Shown in pieces: positions 35,221 to 42,623 of a stretch of DNA of 42,775 nucleotides. This DNA is from Bacteroidales bacterium (GTDB lineage: Bacteria > Bacteroidota > Bacteroidia > Bacteroidales > UBA932), in the NCBI GenBank assembly GCA_029010575.1, contig JAQXKS010000026.1:1-42775 (forward strand). Direction: 5' to 3'. The notes below the pieces were generated by a model. The model had not been told where the DNA came from and made no database searches. It saw nothing but the letters and a program-made list of their open reading frames with translations. How positions within the stretch are numbered: the stretch's first letter is position 1; every line of letters begins with the position of its first letter. The position numbers and the translations under genes were made by a program.

Positions 35221-35508
35221 ATTATGATTAACCTGATCAAAAACGCAACAGAGGCAGAAGCCAAACACATATAGATAACAGCATCTATTGGGGAAAATGA
35301 TGAGACACTCATAAAAGTCTCCAATGATGGTAATCCCATAACAAGCCAATCTCAGGAACAGATCTTCATTCCCTTCTTCACCACCAAAAGAGAGGGTTCT
35401 GGAATAGTACTAAGTCTCTCGCGCCAGATAATGCGCGCACATAACGGTAACATTGAATTGACGAAAAGCAATTCTAAAACTACTCAATTCACCCTGACTT
35501 TTCGCTAA
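35221..35508 (+). pseudogene. decayed C-terminal ATPase domain of a sensor histidine kinase
   Basis: The plus-strand frame starting at 35221 reads IMINLIKNATEAEAKHI, a TAG at 35272-35274, then continues in frame. After the stop come VSNDGNPI (G1-like), IFIPFFTTKREGSGI (F-box and G2 start) and LSRQIMRAHNGNIEL, up to TAA at 35506. These are the N, G1, F and G2 boxes of a HATPase domain in correct order. The internal stop and the missing N-terminal two thirds of the protein mark it as a remnant. A possible further piece (IDPETN in another frame just upstream) would need a frameshift. The gene next door on the other strand begins immediately after its stop. Confidence 0.72.
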
Positions 35509-35934
35509 TTACTCCTTATCGATACGAATCTGTTCAACATAATAATTGGAGTCACGGTTTTGTAAAGTATAGGTAAATGAAAAAATCGCACCATTGCTCT
35601 TCATACGGCATACAAGGTAATGTATAGGATACGAACTGCTGGAGTAGAGCAGTTCAAAAGAAAGAGGGGTATACTTTTTGAGAAATGACTTTATAATTTG
35701 CCTCGCCTGTCCCTTACTGCAGGTAGTGCTTTCCCCCATAATAGCAATAAGCATATTATCAGAAAACCATGAAGATACAGCCTCTATATCCCCCTTCTCA
35801 ATATACTTTACAATGCTATAGAGATCTTTTTTCTCATTATCATCTAAAGAATATGACGCAGCTGCAGCGCCCCCCTTAAGCCCGAAGGGACAGACCAGAA
35901 GCAACAGTGTTAAAGATAATCTCATTCCAACCAT
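35509..35934 (-). CDS. secreted DUF4783-type protein
   Basis: About 141 residues from the ATG at 35934. A second ATG nine bases later and a longer frame to 35991 are alternatives. An N-terminal signal stretch (LSLTLLLLVCPFG) is followed by a cystatin/NTF2-like small domain. That domain contains IVKYIEKGDIEAVSSWFSDN, CSKGQARQIIKSFLKKYTPLSFELLYS and the last strand YYVEQIRIDKE, the pattern of the Bacteroidetes family DUF4783. The function is unknown. It is probably periplasmic and converges on the kinase remnant with no gap. Confidence 0.78.
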   Translation of the reverse strand: MVGMRLSLTLLLLVCPFGLKGGAAAASYSLDDNEKKDLYSIVKYIEKGDIEAVSSWFSDNMLIAIMGESTTCSKGQARQIIKSFLKKYTPLSFELLYSSSSYPIHYLVCRMKSNGAIFSFTYTLQNRDSNYYVEQIRIDKE

Positions 35935-36027
35935 TAATAAGCAACCACATATATTAAGCAAAAAGCAAGCCACACCCACACATAGGCTCAATATCGATTA
36001 AATCAATAGTAATATATATAATATCTA

Positions 36028-36059
36028 TTTGAAAAATAATAGTTCTCTCACTATATTTG
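36028..36059 (+). promoter_or_regulatory. rubrerythrin promoter of Bacteroidetes type
   Basis: TTTG (36028-36031), a 20-base spacer and TATATTTG (36052-36059) form a textbook Bacteroidetes promoter. The predicted start is near 36066, about 20 bases before the rubrerythrin ATG. The surrounding DNA is very AT-rich. Confidence 0.85.
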
Positions 36060-36084
36060 TAAAAATTTTAATATCAATTATATC

Positions 36085-36624
36085 ATGAAAACTAAGTATT
36101 CAGGAACACAAACAGAAAAAAATCTCGAGGCAGCATTTGCAGGAGAATCAGAAGCAAGGAACAAATATACCTACTTTGCTTCAGTAGCCAAGAAACAGGG
36201 ATTTGAACAGATTGCAGCTCTTTTCCTCAAGACAGCAGACAACGAAAAGGAACATGCAAAACTCTGGTTCAAGGAACTTAACGGAATCGGTGACACTGCA
36301 CAGAACCTCTGCAGCGCAGCAGAAGGCGAAAACTACGAATGGACAGATATGTATGATGGATTTGCCAAAACAGCTGAAGAAGAGGGCTTCCCCGAATTGG
36401 CTGCACGATTCAGAATGGTAGCAGCTATCGAAAAGCACCACGAAGAACGCTATCGTGCTCTTCTGAAAAATGTAGAACTGGCTGAAGTATTTGCAAAATC
36501 AGAAGTAAAGGTATGGGAATGCCGCAACTGCGGACACATTGTAGTAGGAACAGAGGCTCCCGAAATCTGCCCTGTATGCAATCATCCAAAGGCATATTTC
36601 GAAATTCATCTCGAAAACTACTAA
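36085..36624 (+). CDS. rbr: rubrerythrin
   Basis: 179 residues. An N-terminal four-helix ferritin-like domain carries the diiron ligands in [33 protein letters not shown] and [13 protein letters not shown]-terminal rubredoxin-like domain has [10 protein letters not shown] and [11 protein letters not shown], four cysteines for one iron. Rubrerythrin reduces hydrogen peroxide in anaerobes, so it fits an anaerobic host. It stands alone with its own strong promoter and a hairpin downstream, suggesting single-gene stress regulation. Confidence 0.97.
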   Translation: MKTKYSGTQTEKNLEAAFAGESEARNKYTYFASVAKKQGFEQIAALFLKTADNEKEHAKLWFKELNGIGDTAQNLCSAAEGENYEWTDMYDGFAKTAEEEGFPELAARFRMVAAIEKHHEERYRALLKNVELAEVFAKSEVKVWECRNCGHIVVGTEAPEICPVCNHPKAYFEIHLENY

Positions 36625-36670
36625 CAGTAGAGACAAAATATCATCGGGATCCACCTTCCCGCAAATAACA

Positions 36671-36714
36671 GGGGGGTGACTAAAAAGTCAGAAATGGCTT
36701 TTTGGTCACCCTCC
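36671..36714 (+). terminator. 19-bp hairpin downstream of rubrerythrin
   Basis: GGGGGGTGACTAAAAAGTC and GGCTTTTTGGTCACCCTCC pair along all 19 positions as plus-strand RNA, with three G-U wobbles and loop AGAAAT. On the minus strand those three would be A-C mismatches, so the structure favours the rubrerythrin transcript. It lacks a strong U-run afterwards. It likely ends or stabilises the rbr mRNA. A mobile repeat origin is an alternative. Confidence 0.65.
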
Positions 36715-36741
36715 TTATCATTATATTATGGGATGATCAGC

Positions 36742-38163
36742 TTACTCTTTTACGCAACGAACAGGAAGTGCAGCTGCTCTTCCAAGATAAGTCGCAATAC
36801 CTATATAGCTATTTCCGAAGAAGAAATAGTCAGGATTTACCTTTTCCTGCTGTACGGTTGATGACCAATACATTCCACCATAGTTCTGGTCATAAGCAGC
36901 ACCTGAGAAGTCACGATAACCACCCATAGGCAGAGTAACTTTTGCAGGAGCTTCATCCAAAGTATATGATCCACCGAACTCGCCACAGTTGATACCATCA
37001 ACTTCTACAGGAGCCTGATAGTTCAATTTGGGAGTGAGAAGCTTCATCTCCTTAGAAGTAGGGACACGCCATCCTTCAGGACAAGGGTCATTTGCAGCTT
37101 TTACAGGAGCCTCTTCTGTACCTGAATTCCAAAGAGTAGCATCAGGAGAATTATTCCAGTCATAAGGATCTTCATTTGATTTGTAGAAATTTCCTTTGTT
37201 AGCTTCATTATTTCCATCTGCATTGGAAACAGGACCATCAAGGAATGTAGGCGCATTAGATTCTCCGTCATATCCCTGACCGTACTTACGACCCCACTGA
37301 TAGTACAGACCGTAAGGATTAGAAGAGCTATATCCGCAGTTTACAGGAGCCCATATAACACCGTCAACTTCCACTCCGAAGCCATGGTCCACTCCATCAG
37401 CATCAACATAAGGTTTCATACCTTCGGGAAGTACCTTAGTCTCGAAATTGAAAACTTCAGTACCATACCAGTCAGCACGAGTGTTCTGTTTAGCATAAAT
37501 GCGGCAGTACTGCTTAGCACCGTCCTTGAGTCCGTCGACCTTCACACTGAAAAGACCTTCAGATACACTGAACTTGGCTTCAACAGCATTGCTGAAATCA
37601 GAATTACTTGAGACTTGTACACCCAATTCTACTCCTGAAACTGCCACAGCCTCACCTTCAAGAGTTGCACTTGTGTAAGAGATATCCTTCACACCATTAA
37701 TCTGAGCCTGAGGCAGAGTGGTTTTGAAAGAATTTTTGTTTGAAGCAACATATTCTTTGTCACCATCCCTGAGAACAGGAAGTGCAGTATAATCAGTATC
37801 GAACAACAAACTGTTCAACACTACTGAGAATGTCGAGTCTGATTCAATTTTCGAAACTGCTACAGAATTAGCTGTAGCTATTTCAACAGATTCTCCCTGT
37901 GCGAAATAGATATAGATCTTAGGGTTGTTAAGCTCAACATCCTTGGTTATATATGATCCCACAAACTTCACATATGTAGGTGCAGCCTCTTCAACACCTA
38001 TTAGTACATCCACCTGTTCGGTAGGAGTAGGATCAGGATCTGGATCTGGATCAGGATCTGGGTCAGGTCCCGGTTTTTCAGTAGGGTTACATGCTACAAT
38101 TCCGAAAATTGCTGCATAGATACAAAGTGCCGAAATAGCCGGTTTAAAGTAATTTAGTTTCAT
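36742..38163 (-). CDS. surface lipoprotein with Asp-Pro linker and FISUMP-like C-terminal domain
   Basis: 473 residues. A signal peptide with lipobox (IFGIVAC) is followed by an Asp-Pro repeat linker (residues about 32-45). Two fibronectin-III-like beta domains follow, with typical phrases such as SYTSATLEGEAVAVSGVELGVQ. The C-terminal domain has WAPVNCGYSSSNPYGLYYQWGR, CPEGWRVPTSKEMKLL, YWSST and a final ALPVRCVKE, the pattern of the Fibrobacter succinogenes major paralogous (FISUMP/C-type-lectin-like) domain. It is probably displayed on the cell surface, and its ligand is unknown. A second lipoprotein lies just upstream in the same direction. Confidence 0.88.
   Translation of the reverse strand: MKLNYFKPAISALCIYAAIFGIVACNPTEKPGPDPDPDPDPDPDPTPTEQVDVLIGVEEAAPTYVKFVGSYITKDVELNNPKIYIYFAQGESVEIATANSVAVSKIESDSTFSVVLNSLLFDTDYTALPVLRDGDKEYVASNKNSFKTTLPQAQINGVKDISYTSATLEGEAVAVSGVELGVQVSSNSDFSNAVEAKFSVSEGLFSVKVDGLKDGAKQYCRIYAKQNTRADWYGTEVFNFETKVLPEGMKPYVDADGVDHGFGVEVDGVIWAPVNCGYSSSNPYGLYYQWGRKYGQGYDGESNAPTFLDGPVSNADGNNEANKGNFYKSNEDPYDWNNSPDATLWNSGTEEAPVKAANDPCPEGWRVPTSKEMKLLTPKLNYQAPVEVDGINCGEFGGSYTLDEAPAKVTLPMGGYRDFSGAAYDQNYGGMYWSSTVQQEKVNPDYFFFGNSYIGIATYLGRAAALPVRCVKE
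38030..38065. repeat. hexamer tandem repeat encoding Asp-Pro units
   Basis: Six copies of a GGATCW-type hexamer (with one GGGTCA variant) lie head to tail within the lipoprotein linker. Each unit encodes Asp-Pro on the minus strand. Because the unit is six bases, slippage would change linker length without breaking the frame. Confidence 0.85.
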
Positions 38164-38195
38164 AATGATATTTGGTTATAAAAATTAGACAAACG

Positions 38196-39329
38196 TTATT
38201 CCAAAGGGATGAAATGAGTTCTGATAATCTGTTTGCCTCCATCCTTGTCGTAAGCAAGAGTCAGAATCACGTACTCCTCATTGGTATAAAAATCCTGGAA
38301 TGTACCTGTAACATAGGTGAATGACATTTCCACTATTCCCTCTTTGCGTGAACAATACCATTGAGTTTCAGCATATTCTATGATATTGATAAGGAAAGAG
38401 TCTCCACCGTATTCATTGTCGGCATCCTCTACATCAGCAATGGGAAGAACAATGGACATGTAATTTTCTATCTCGTCACTTGGTGTGAACTTAACCTTGA
38501 CCTCCGCAGCCTTAACATCTAGAAGTTCCACATCTACAGCACCTACCCCCTCTTTAGCCTTTTCTGTATGCAAAGTAGCTACAATGACATCACCAAGAGG
38601 ATATCCCAAATCGAAATCCCATCTAATAGCATAAATCACATAATCCTGATCAGGACCTACATCTGCCTGTTTGATAGGGCCTGAAGGGCCATAAAACCAC
38701 TCTCCGTTGACCCAGTCAACAGTAATAGGGCCCTGACTGGGAATACCAAATTCACATACGTAATCATAAGGATCTTTACTTTGGCTGTTTATTAGAAGCT
38801 GTGATTCAGTAATCCACCTGTAATATTGATCATCACGTGTGGAAAATTCGAACTTGTAGGAGTGGTCTGTCACTTCTAGTACCTTAATGGACAATTCACC
38901 GACTTCGGCCTGATTTGGCAGAGTCGTGAAATCAACACTTTTTACACTGCTGTAAACATCCTGATACTTTACAGCAGCATAAAGATGGTAAGGAGTATCC
39001 ATCAACAAGTCATCTATTGTAAACTCGGCTGCCTTTTCTGAAATAATCTCCCTCGAAACATCGGATCTGAGGAAAAGTTCGTCTGCTGGGTCACTAAGTT
39101 CAGCAACGGAGGCAATGTAGACAACTTCCACAGGAGACTGGTCAGTAATGACAGAGAAAGAGACTATCTTTTCTCCTACAGTGTCTATTTCCAAAGCCAA
39201 AGAGACTCTAATAGTATCTTCATTTCCTGGTTTATCCGGCAATCCCGGTTCATCAGTAGGTCCCTGTTTCTTGCAGGAGCCCAGAAGCATCGCAATCAGC
39301 GTTGCAATAAGTAAGGTACGTTTCATCAT
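38196..39329 (-). CDS. lipoprotein with fibronectin-III-like domains, function unknown
   Basis: 377 residues (first ATG; a second ATG is the next codon). Signal peptide with lipobox LLGSC, a Gly/Pro-rich linker (DEPGLPDKPGNEDT), then repeated beta domains. FTIDDLLMDTPYHLYAAVKYQDVYSSVKSVDFTT resembles the end of a fibronectin-III repeat. The C-terminal part (VELLDVKAAEVKVKFTPSDEIENYMSI) is a further beta domain. It has no FISUMP ending, unlike its neighbour. The two genes are 32 bases apart and probably form one operon of surface proteins. No catalytic motif is visible. Confidence 0.82.
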   Translation of the reverse strand: MMKRTLLIATLIAMLLGSCKKQGPTDEPGLPDKPGNEDTIRVSLALEIDTVGEKIVSFSVITDQSPVEVVYIASVAELSDPADELFLRSDVSREIISEKAAEFTIDDLLMDTPYHLYAAVKYQDVYSSVKSVDFTTLPNQAEVGELSIKVLEVTDHSYKFEFSTRDDQYYRWITESQLLINSQSKDPYDYVCEFGIPSQGPITVDWVNGEWFYGPSGPIKQADVGPDQDYVIYAIRWDFDLGYPLGDVIVATLHTEKAKEGVGAVDVELLDVKAAEVKVKFTPSDEIENYMSIVLPIADVEDADNEYGGDSFLINIIEYAETQWYCSRKEGIVEMSFTYVTGTFQDFYTNEEYVILTLAYDKDGGKQIIRTHFIPLE

Positions 39330-39350
39330 TTTACACTTATTAAAATTAGT

Positions 39351-39794
39351 TTAAAATTTGCGTTTCGATAAAGCATCCACAAGTTCCTGCTTAGCTTTCT
39401 GATATCGGGAAAGTCTTTCGATATTCAGATCAGAAAGTTCTTCACACCTGCGTGGATCCATATTATCATTCAGATCATTGATCTTTACACGCGATGCCAA
39501 TTCATTTTCCTTTACTCTAGATATATAATCGAAATAATCCTCCCCTTCCCTTCTTGTGAGACATTCTACAGCATCAACAATATGCTTTGGGAAACCCTCA
39601 TCATAAAGCATTTCAAATGTCCATTGTGTATCCTCTACAATGTCATGAAGTGCCCCTGTAATCTTCTCGTCAAGTGTATTACACATTTCTGTCACACGCA
39701 TTATGTGACTGGCATAAGGTCGGCCGGCTTTATCCACCTGCCCTTCGTGCGCCCTGAGAGCAATAGTGATAGCCTTTGATAAGAGTTCTTCCAT
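39351..39794 (-). CDS. small HD-domain hydrolase, RelA/SpoT-like
   Basis: 147 residues from the ATG at 39794 (a GTG six bases upstream is less likely). The HD phosphohydrolase metal residues are visible: His in AHEGQVDKAGRPYASHIMRV, HD in GALHDIVEDT, and the late Asp in RVKINDLNDNMD. Spacing follows the hydrolase domain of RelA/SpoT proteins, but there is no synthetase, TGS or ACT domain. It could be a small alarmone hydrolase or act on another nucleotide. A TAAATTTG box on the minus strand (39818-39811) sits 16 bases upstream of the start. It precedes the lipoprotein genes by 21 bases. Confidence 0.85.
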   Translation of the reverse strand: MEELLSKAITIALRAHEGQVDKAGRPYASHIMRVTEMCNTLDEKITGALHDIVEDTQWTFEMLYDEGFPKHIVDAVECLTRREGEDYFDYISRVKENELASRVKINDLNDNMDPRRCEELSDLNIERLSRYQKAKQELVDALSKRKF

Positions 39795-39800
39795 AAGCAC

Positions 39801-40220
39801 AATATTTTCGCAAATTTACACTAATTCTCGAAAAAGAACAATATAGCCAATAAAAAACTGAATCGTATAAGACCTATCCTCAACCGTCAAACTGAGCTTG
39901 TCTCCTTATTTGCCCCAAGACCCATTCAAGTGCCTACTATTAAATCGTCTCTATTGTTGGTTCATTTAAAATATTTTTACAACACTAGTGATAATTTTAG
40001 TATGTTCGATATAAAATTGATAACTAATATGAAGAGATTATTATTACACGGATGGAAGATTTTGTTTATCTTGCAAATGGGAGATGGTCGTAAAATACGA
40101 AATAGAGTACATAAAAATGAGTACATCCTGGAGTAGATGGGAGGCCACATACATACGTGAAGATTCTTACCTGAATTAACCACCATTAATACCCGTTGTC
40201 TGAATGTCAGTAAATAATAA
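39801..40220. other. gene-free chromosomal stretch before the island
   Basis: Apart from the -7 box of the HD hydrolase gene at 39811-39818 I see no gene, RNA or repeat here. Short frames (for example around 39930-40136) have no start context, motifs or family resemblance. The sequence is AT-rich and leads to a tRNA-terminator remnant. Confidence 0.5.
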
Positions 40221-40242
40221 AGCCCTCCCGATTGGGAGGGCT
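40221..40242 (-). terminator. terminator of the interrupted tRNA gene
   Basis: AGCCCTCCC and GGGAGGGCT form a perfect 9-bp stem with a 4-base loop. On the minus strand it is followed by TTTATTATTT. It lies seven bases downstream of a tRNA 3' end on the same strand, as expected for the original tRNA gene terminator. Confidence 0.8.
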
Positions 40243-40249
40243 GCTGCTG

Positions 40250-40265
40250 CGGTGCGGACGGGACT
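40250..40265 (-). other. tRNA 3'-end fragment, probable attachment site of an integrated element
   Basis: On the minus strand AGTCCCGTCCGCACCG reads as the end of a T-loop, the T-stem 3' side, a seven-base acceptor strand and a discriminator base. Upstream the T-loop diverges from the conserved TTC, and no D- or anticodon arm exists, so this is only a tRNA tail. Placed directly beside a tyrosine recombinase gene, it is the typical att junction of an element integrated in a tRNA 3' end. The intact tRNA, perhaps tRNA-Asp judging by the acceptor sequence, should lie at the other end of the element, outside the window. Confidence 0.7.
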
Positions 40266-40380
40266 TTAACTTACACAATCAAGAAATCTCACAAAGCTGC
40301 AATATGTTGATAATAATCAAGTTATTACAAATCAACTATATTACTAAATATCATTAAATACCTTTTGCTGTTTCAATTAT

Positions 40381-40416
40381 TGGGTGTATATTTGGGTGTT
40401 GATTTTAATACACCCA
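40381..40416. repeat. inverted TGGGTGTAT repeat before the integrase gene
   Basis: TGGGTGTAT (40381-40389) and ATACACCCA (40408-40416) are perfect inverted copies. A direct TGGGTGT copy lies between them (40393-40399). The array ends three bases before the integrase ATG. It could be an integrase arm-binding site, an operator for autoregulation, or an mRNA hairpin covering the start codon. Confidence 0.65.
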
Positions 40417-40419
40417 GCT

Positions 40420-41706
40420 ATGAACATCAAGAGAAACATCATCTTTTCATTGGAAAGCCGCAAGAAGAACGGAGTGCCAATCGTGGAGAATGTCCCTATC
40501 CGTATGCGTGTTGTTTTTGACAGCCACCGCATCGAGTTCACGACAGGCTATCGCATTGATGTCGCTAAATGGGATGCCGACAAGCAGCGTGTGAAGAACG
40601 GATGCACCAACAAGCTGAAGCAAAGTGCATCGGAAATCAATGCGGACTTGCTGAAATACTACACCGAAATACAGAACATCTTCAAGGAGTTCGAGGTGCA
40701 GGGATTCATGCCGACTACCGAGCAGGTAAAGGACGCATTCAACAGATTGCACAATGAAAAAAAGGAAGATGGGGAACAGGCTCCGGTGGTATTTCTGCCT
40801 TTGGAGGTATTTGACGAATTCATCAAGGAGTGCGGCACGCAAAACGGCTGGTCTGATGCCACCTATGAGAAATTTGCCGCAGTCAGGAAACATCTTGAGA
40901 AGTTTGACAAGGGACTGACTTTTGAATCGTTGGATGAACCCAAGCTAACAAAGTATGTGAATTTCCTGAAAGACACCGAAGACATGCGGAACACATCCAT
41001 CATGAAACAGGTCGCCTATCTGAAATGGTTCCTGCGCTGGTGTACCAAGAAAGGGTATTGCATGAACAATGCCTACGAAGATTTCAATCCCAAATTGCGG
41101 AGCACCCCGAAAAAGGTGATATTCCTCACATGGGAAGAACTGAACAAACTGAAAAACTATCAGATACCCGAAACCAAGCAATATCTGGAACGGGTGAGGG
41201 ATGTCTTTCTGCTCTGTTGCTTTACCGGACTCCGGTATTCGGATGTACATAATCTGAAGAAAAGCGACATCAGGGACGGATATATAGAAATCACCACCGT
41301 AAAGACCGCCGAAAGGCTTATCATCGAGCTGAACAACCACAGCAAAGCGATACTGGATAAATATAAAGATGTGGAGTTTGAGGGACATAAGGCTCTCCCG
41401 GTCATCAGCAACCAAAAGATGAACGATTATTTGAAGGAGTTGGGCGAGCTTGCCGAAATCAACGAGCCTGTAAGTGAAACCTACTACAAAGGAAGCAGCC
41501 GTATAGACACCATTACACCCAAATACGCATTGCTGGGCACCCATGCCGGGAGAAGGACTTTCATCTGTAACGCTCTGGCTCTCGGCATTCCGGCACAGGT
41601 AGTGATGAAATGGACGGGACATAGCGACTACAAGGCTATGAAACCCTACATCGACATTGCCGATGATGTGAAAGCCAGTGCGATGAGCAAATTCAACCAA
41701 CTGTAA
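40420..41706 (+). CDS. tyrosine recombinase / integrase
   Basis: 428 residues from the ATG at 40420. An N-terminal arm-type DNA-binding segment (RNIIFSLESRKKNG and FTTGYRIDVAKWD) is followed by a SAM-like core-binding domain (about 115-215). The catalytic domain has Arg272 in CFTGLRYSDVHNL, the HxxR box THAGRRTF (His375, Arg378), His401 in WTGHSDY, and nucleophile Tyr410 in KPYIDI. All catalytic residues are present, so it may be active. The family is the integrase of Bacteroidetes islands and conjugative elements. It lies next to the tRNA-tail att site and should drive integration there. The longer upstream frame would run through the inverted repeat and is rejected. Confidence 0.93.
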   Translation: MNIKRNIIFSLESRKKNGVPIVENVPIRMRVVFDSHRIEFTTGYRIDVAKWDADKQRVKNGCTNKLKQSASEINADLLKYYTEIQNIFKEFEVQGFMPTTEQVKDAFNRLHNEKKEDGEQAPVVFLPLEVFDEFIKECGTQNGWSDATYEKFAAVRKHLEKFDKGLTFESLDEPKLTKYVNFLKDTEDMRNTSIMKQVAYLKWFLRWCTKKGYCMNNAYEDFNPKLRSTPKKVIFLTWEELNKLKNYQIPETKQYLERVRDVFLLCCFTGLRYSDVHNLKKSDIRDGYIEITTVKTAERLIIELNNHSKAILDKYKDVEFEGHKALPVISNQKMNDYLKELGELAEINEPVSETYYKGSSRIDTITPKYALLGTHAGRRTFICNALALGIPAQVVMKWTGHSDYKAMKPYIDIADDVKASAMSKFNQL

Positions 41707-41776
41707 AAAACAATCAGCAAGTTTCATGGAAAGCCTGTAATTTGGCTTACCTTTGTGAATTTCAATACATACAACA

Positions 41777-42623
41777 ATGAACAACAACAATAACAATATA
41801 GAGAAAAGAAGTTTCGAGGCTTTTGTCAATGCCATTGGTTCAGAGATAGAGCAGGCGCAAGTCCGGCTCATCAGTGCCGCCAATGCGCAGATGCTGTTCC
41901 ATTACTGGAAAATGGGTAATTATATATTGTACCACCAGAACCGACAAGGCTGGGGCGGCAAGGTCATCAAGAAACTGGCGCAGGCGATACGGTTCAGTTA
42001 TCCCGAAAAGAAAGGGTATTCGGTCAGGAACTTGGCTTATATGTGCCAGTTCGCACGCTCCTATCCATTGGGCGCATTACGGAGTTTTATAGAAACCGAT
42101 GCGAAATTACTTACTCCAAGTGTGCAGAAAATCACGGATGAACTTCAAAGCCTGAACAATATGACATTTGCGCAAGAGCCTCTTGCGCAAATTCAATCAT
42201 CAGACAATAAGGAAATTGCAATTGTGCAAGAACCTCTTGCACAAATTCAGGATGTAGCCCAAACAGTCGCTGCCGCTTACCAAATACCGATTGAGAACAT
42301 AGAAAAGCTGTTCCTGGCATCGCCTGTCGCAAGAATCAATTGGGCAAGCCATGTGATTATGCTCAACAGTTCGCTTCCGTTGGGCGTGGAGTACTGATAT
42401 ATGAAACAATCCGTGGAAATGGGTTGGAGCAGTAATGTCTTGAAAATGCAGATTGAAAGCAAATTGTTTGAACGGCAAATCAATAGCCGCAAGGTCAATA
42501 ATTTTACCGCCACGCTTCCTGCACCTCAAAGCGACCTTGCCAACTACCTGTTGAAAGACCCGTATATCTTTGACTTGGCAGGAGCCAAAGAACGCGCGGA
42601 CGAAAGGGACATAGAAGAGCAAT
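41777..42623 (+). pseudogene. DUF1016 (YhcG-like PDDEXK nuclease) gene, broken by a nonsense codon and truncated
   Basis: The frame starts with MNNNNNNIEKRSFEAFVNAIGSEIEQAQ and has the DUF1016 N-terminal helices (YWKMGNYILYHQNRQGWGGKVIKKLAQAI and GYSVRNLAYMCQFA). It runs into TGA at 42395-42397. The same frame continues directly with YMKQSVEMGWSSNVLKMQIESKLFERQ and LPAPQSDLANYLLKDPYIFDL, conserved downstream parts of the family. The TGA stands where homologs have a Trp before YMK, so a TGG to TGA change is likely. The sequence ends after DERDIEEQL at about 42623, before the nuclease core is complete, where it joins a methyltransferase fragment. DUF1016 proteins are often found in defence islands. 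Confidence 0.82.
42168..42244. repeat. two palindromic 23-base repeats inside the DUF1016 gene
   Basis: At 42168-42190, TTGCGCAAGAG and CTCTTGCGCAA are perfect inverted arms around one base. At 42222-42244, TTGTGCAAGA and TCTTGCACAA are inverted arms around three bases. The repeats start 54 bases apart and both encode QEPLAQIQ together with following bases. The change from GCGC to GTGC in one arm is matched by GCAC in the other, so pairing is kept. Confidence 0.85.

Noticed and set aside
36671-36714. Insertion-sequence terminal repeat
   Set aside because: The hairpin resembles IS-type ends, but there is no transposase, no target duplication and no second end nearby, so a transcript-end role is simpler.
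39930-40136. 68-codon frame in the gap before the island
   Set aside because: It has no promoter box, no signal or domain, and a lysine/isoleucine-rich composition expected from AT-rich noise.
40221-40265. A complete tRNA gene on the minus strand
   Set aside because: Only the T-stem 3' side, acceptor strand and terminator are present. The conserved T-loop, anticodon arm and D-arm are missing upstream.
40945-41883. 312-codon open frame on the minus strand across the integrase gene
   Set aside because: It is antisense to a gene with complete catalytic motifs. Its translation has no family pattern and looks like a codon-bias shadow.
42395-42397. TGA recoding as an amino acid
   Set aside because: TGA serves as a normal stop elsewhere in the window (for example cmk and glgB overlaps), so an altered genetic code is not supported.
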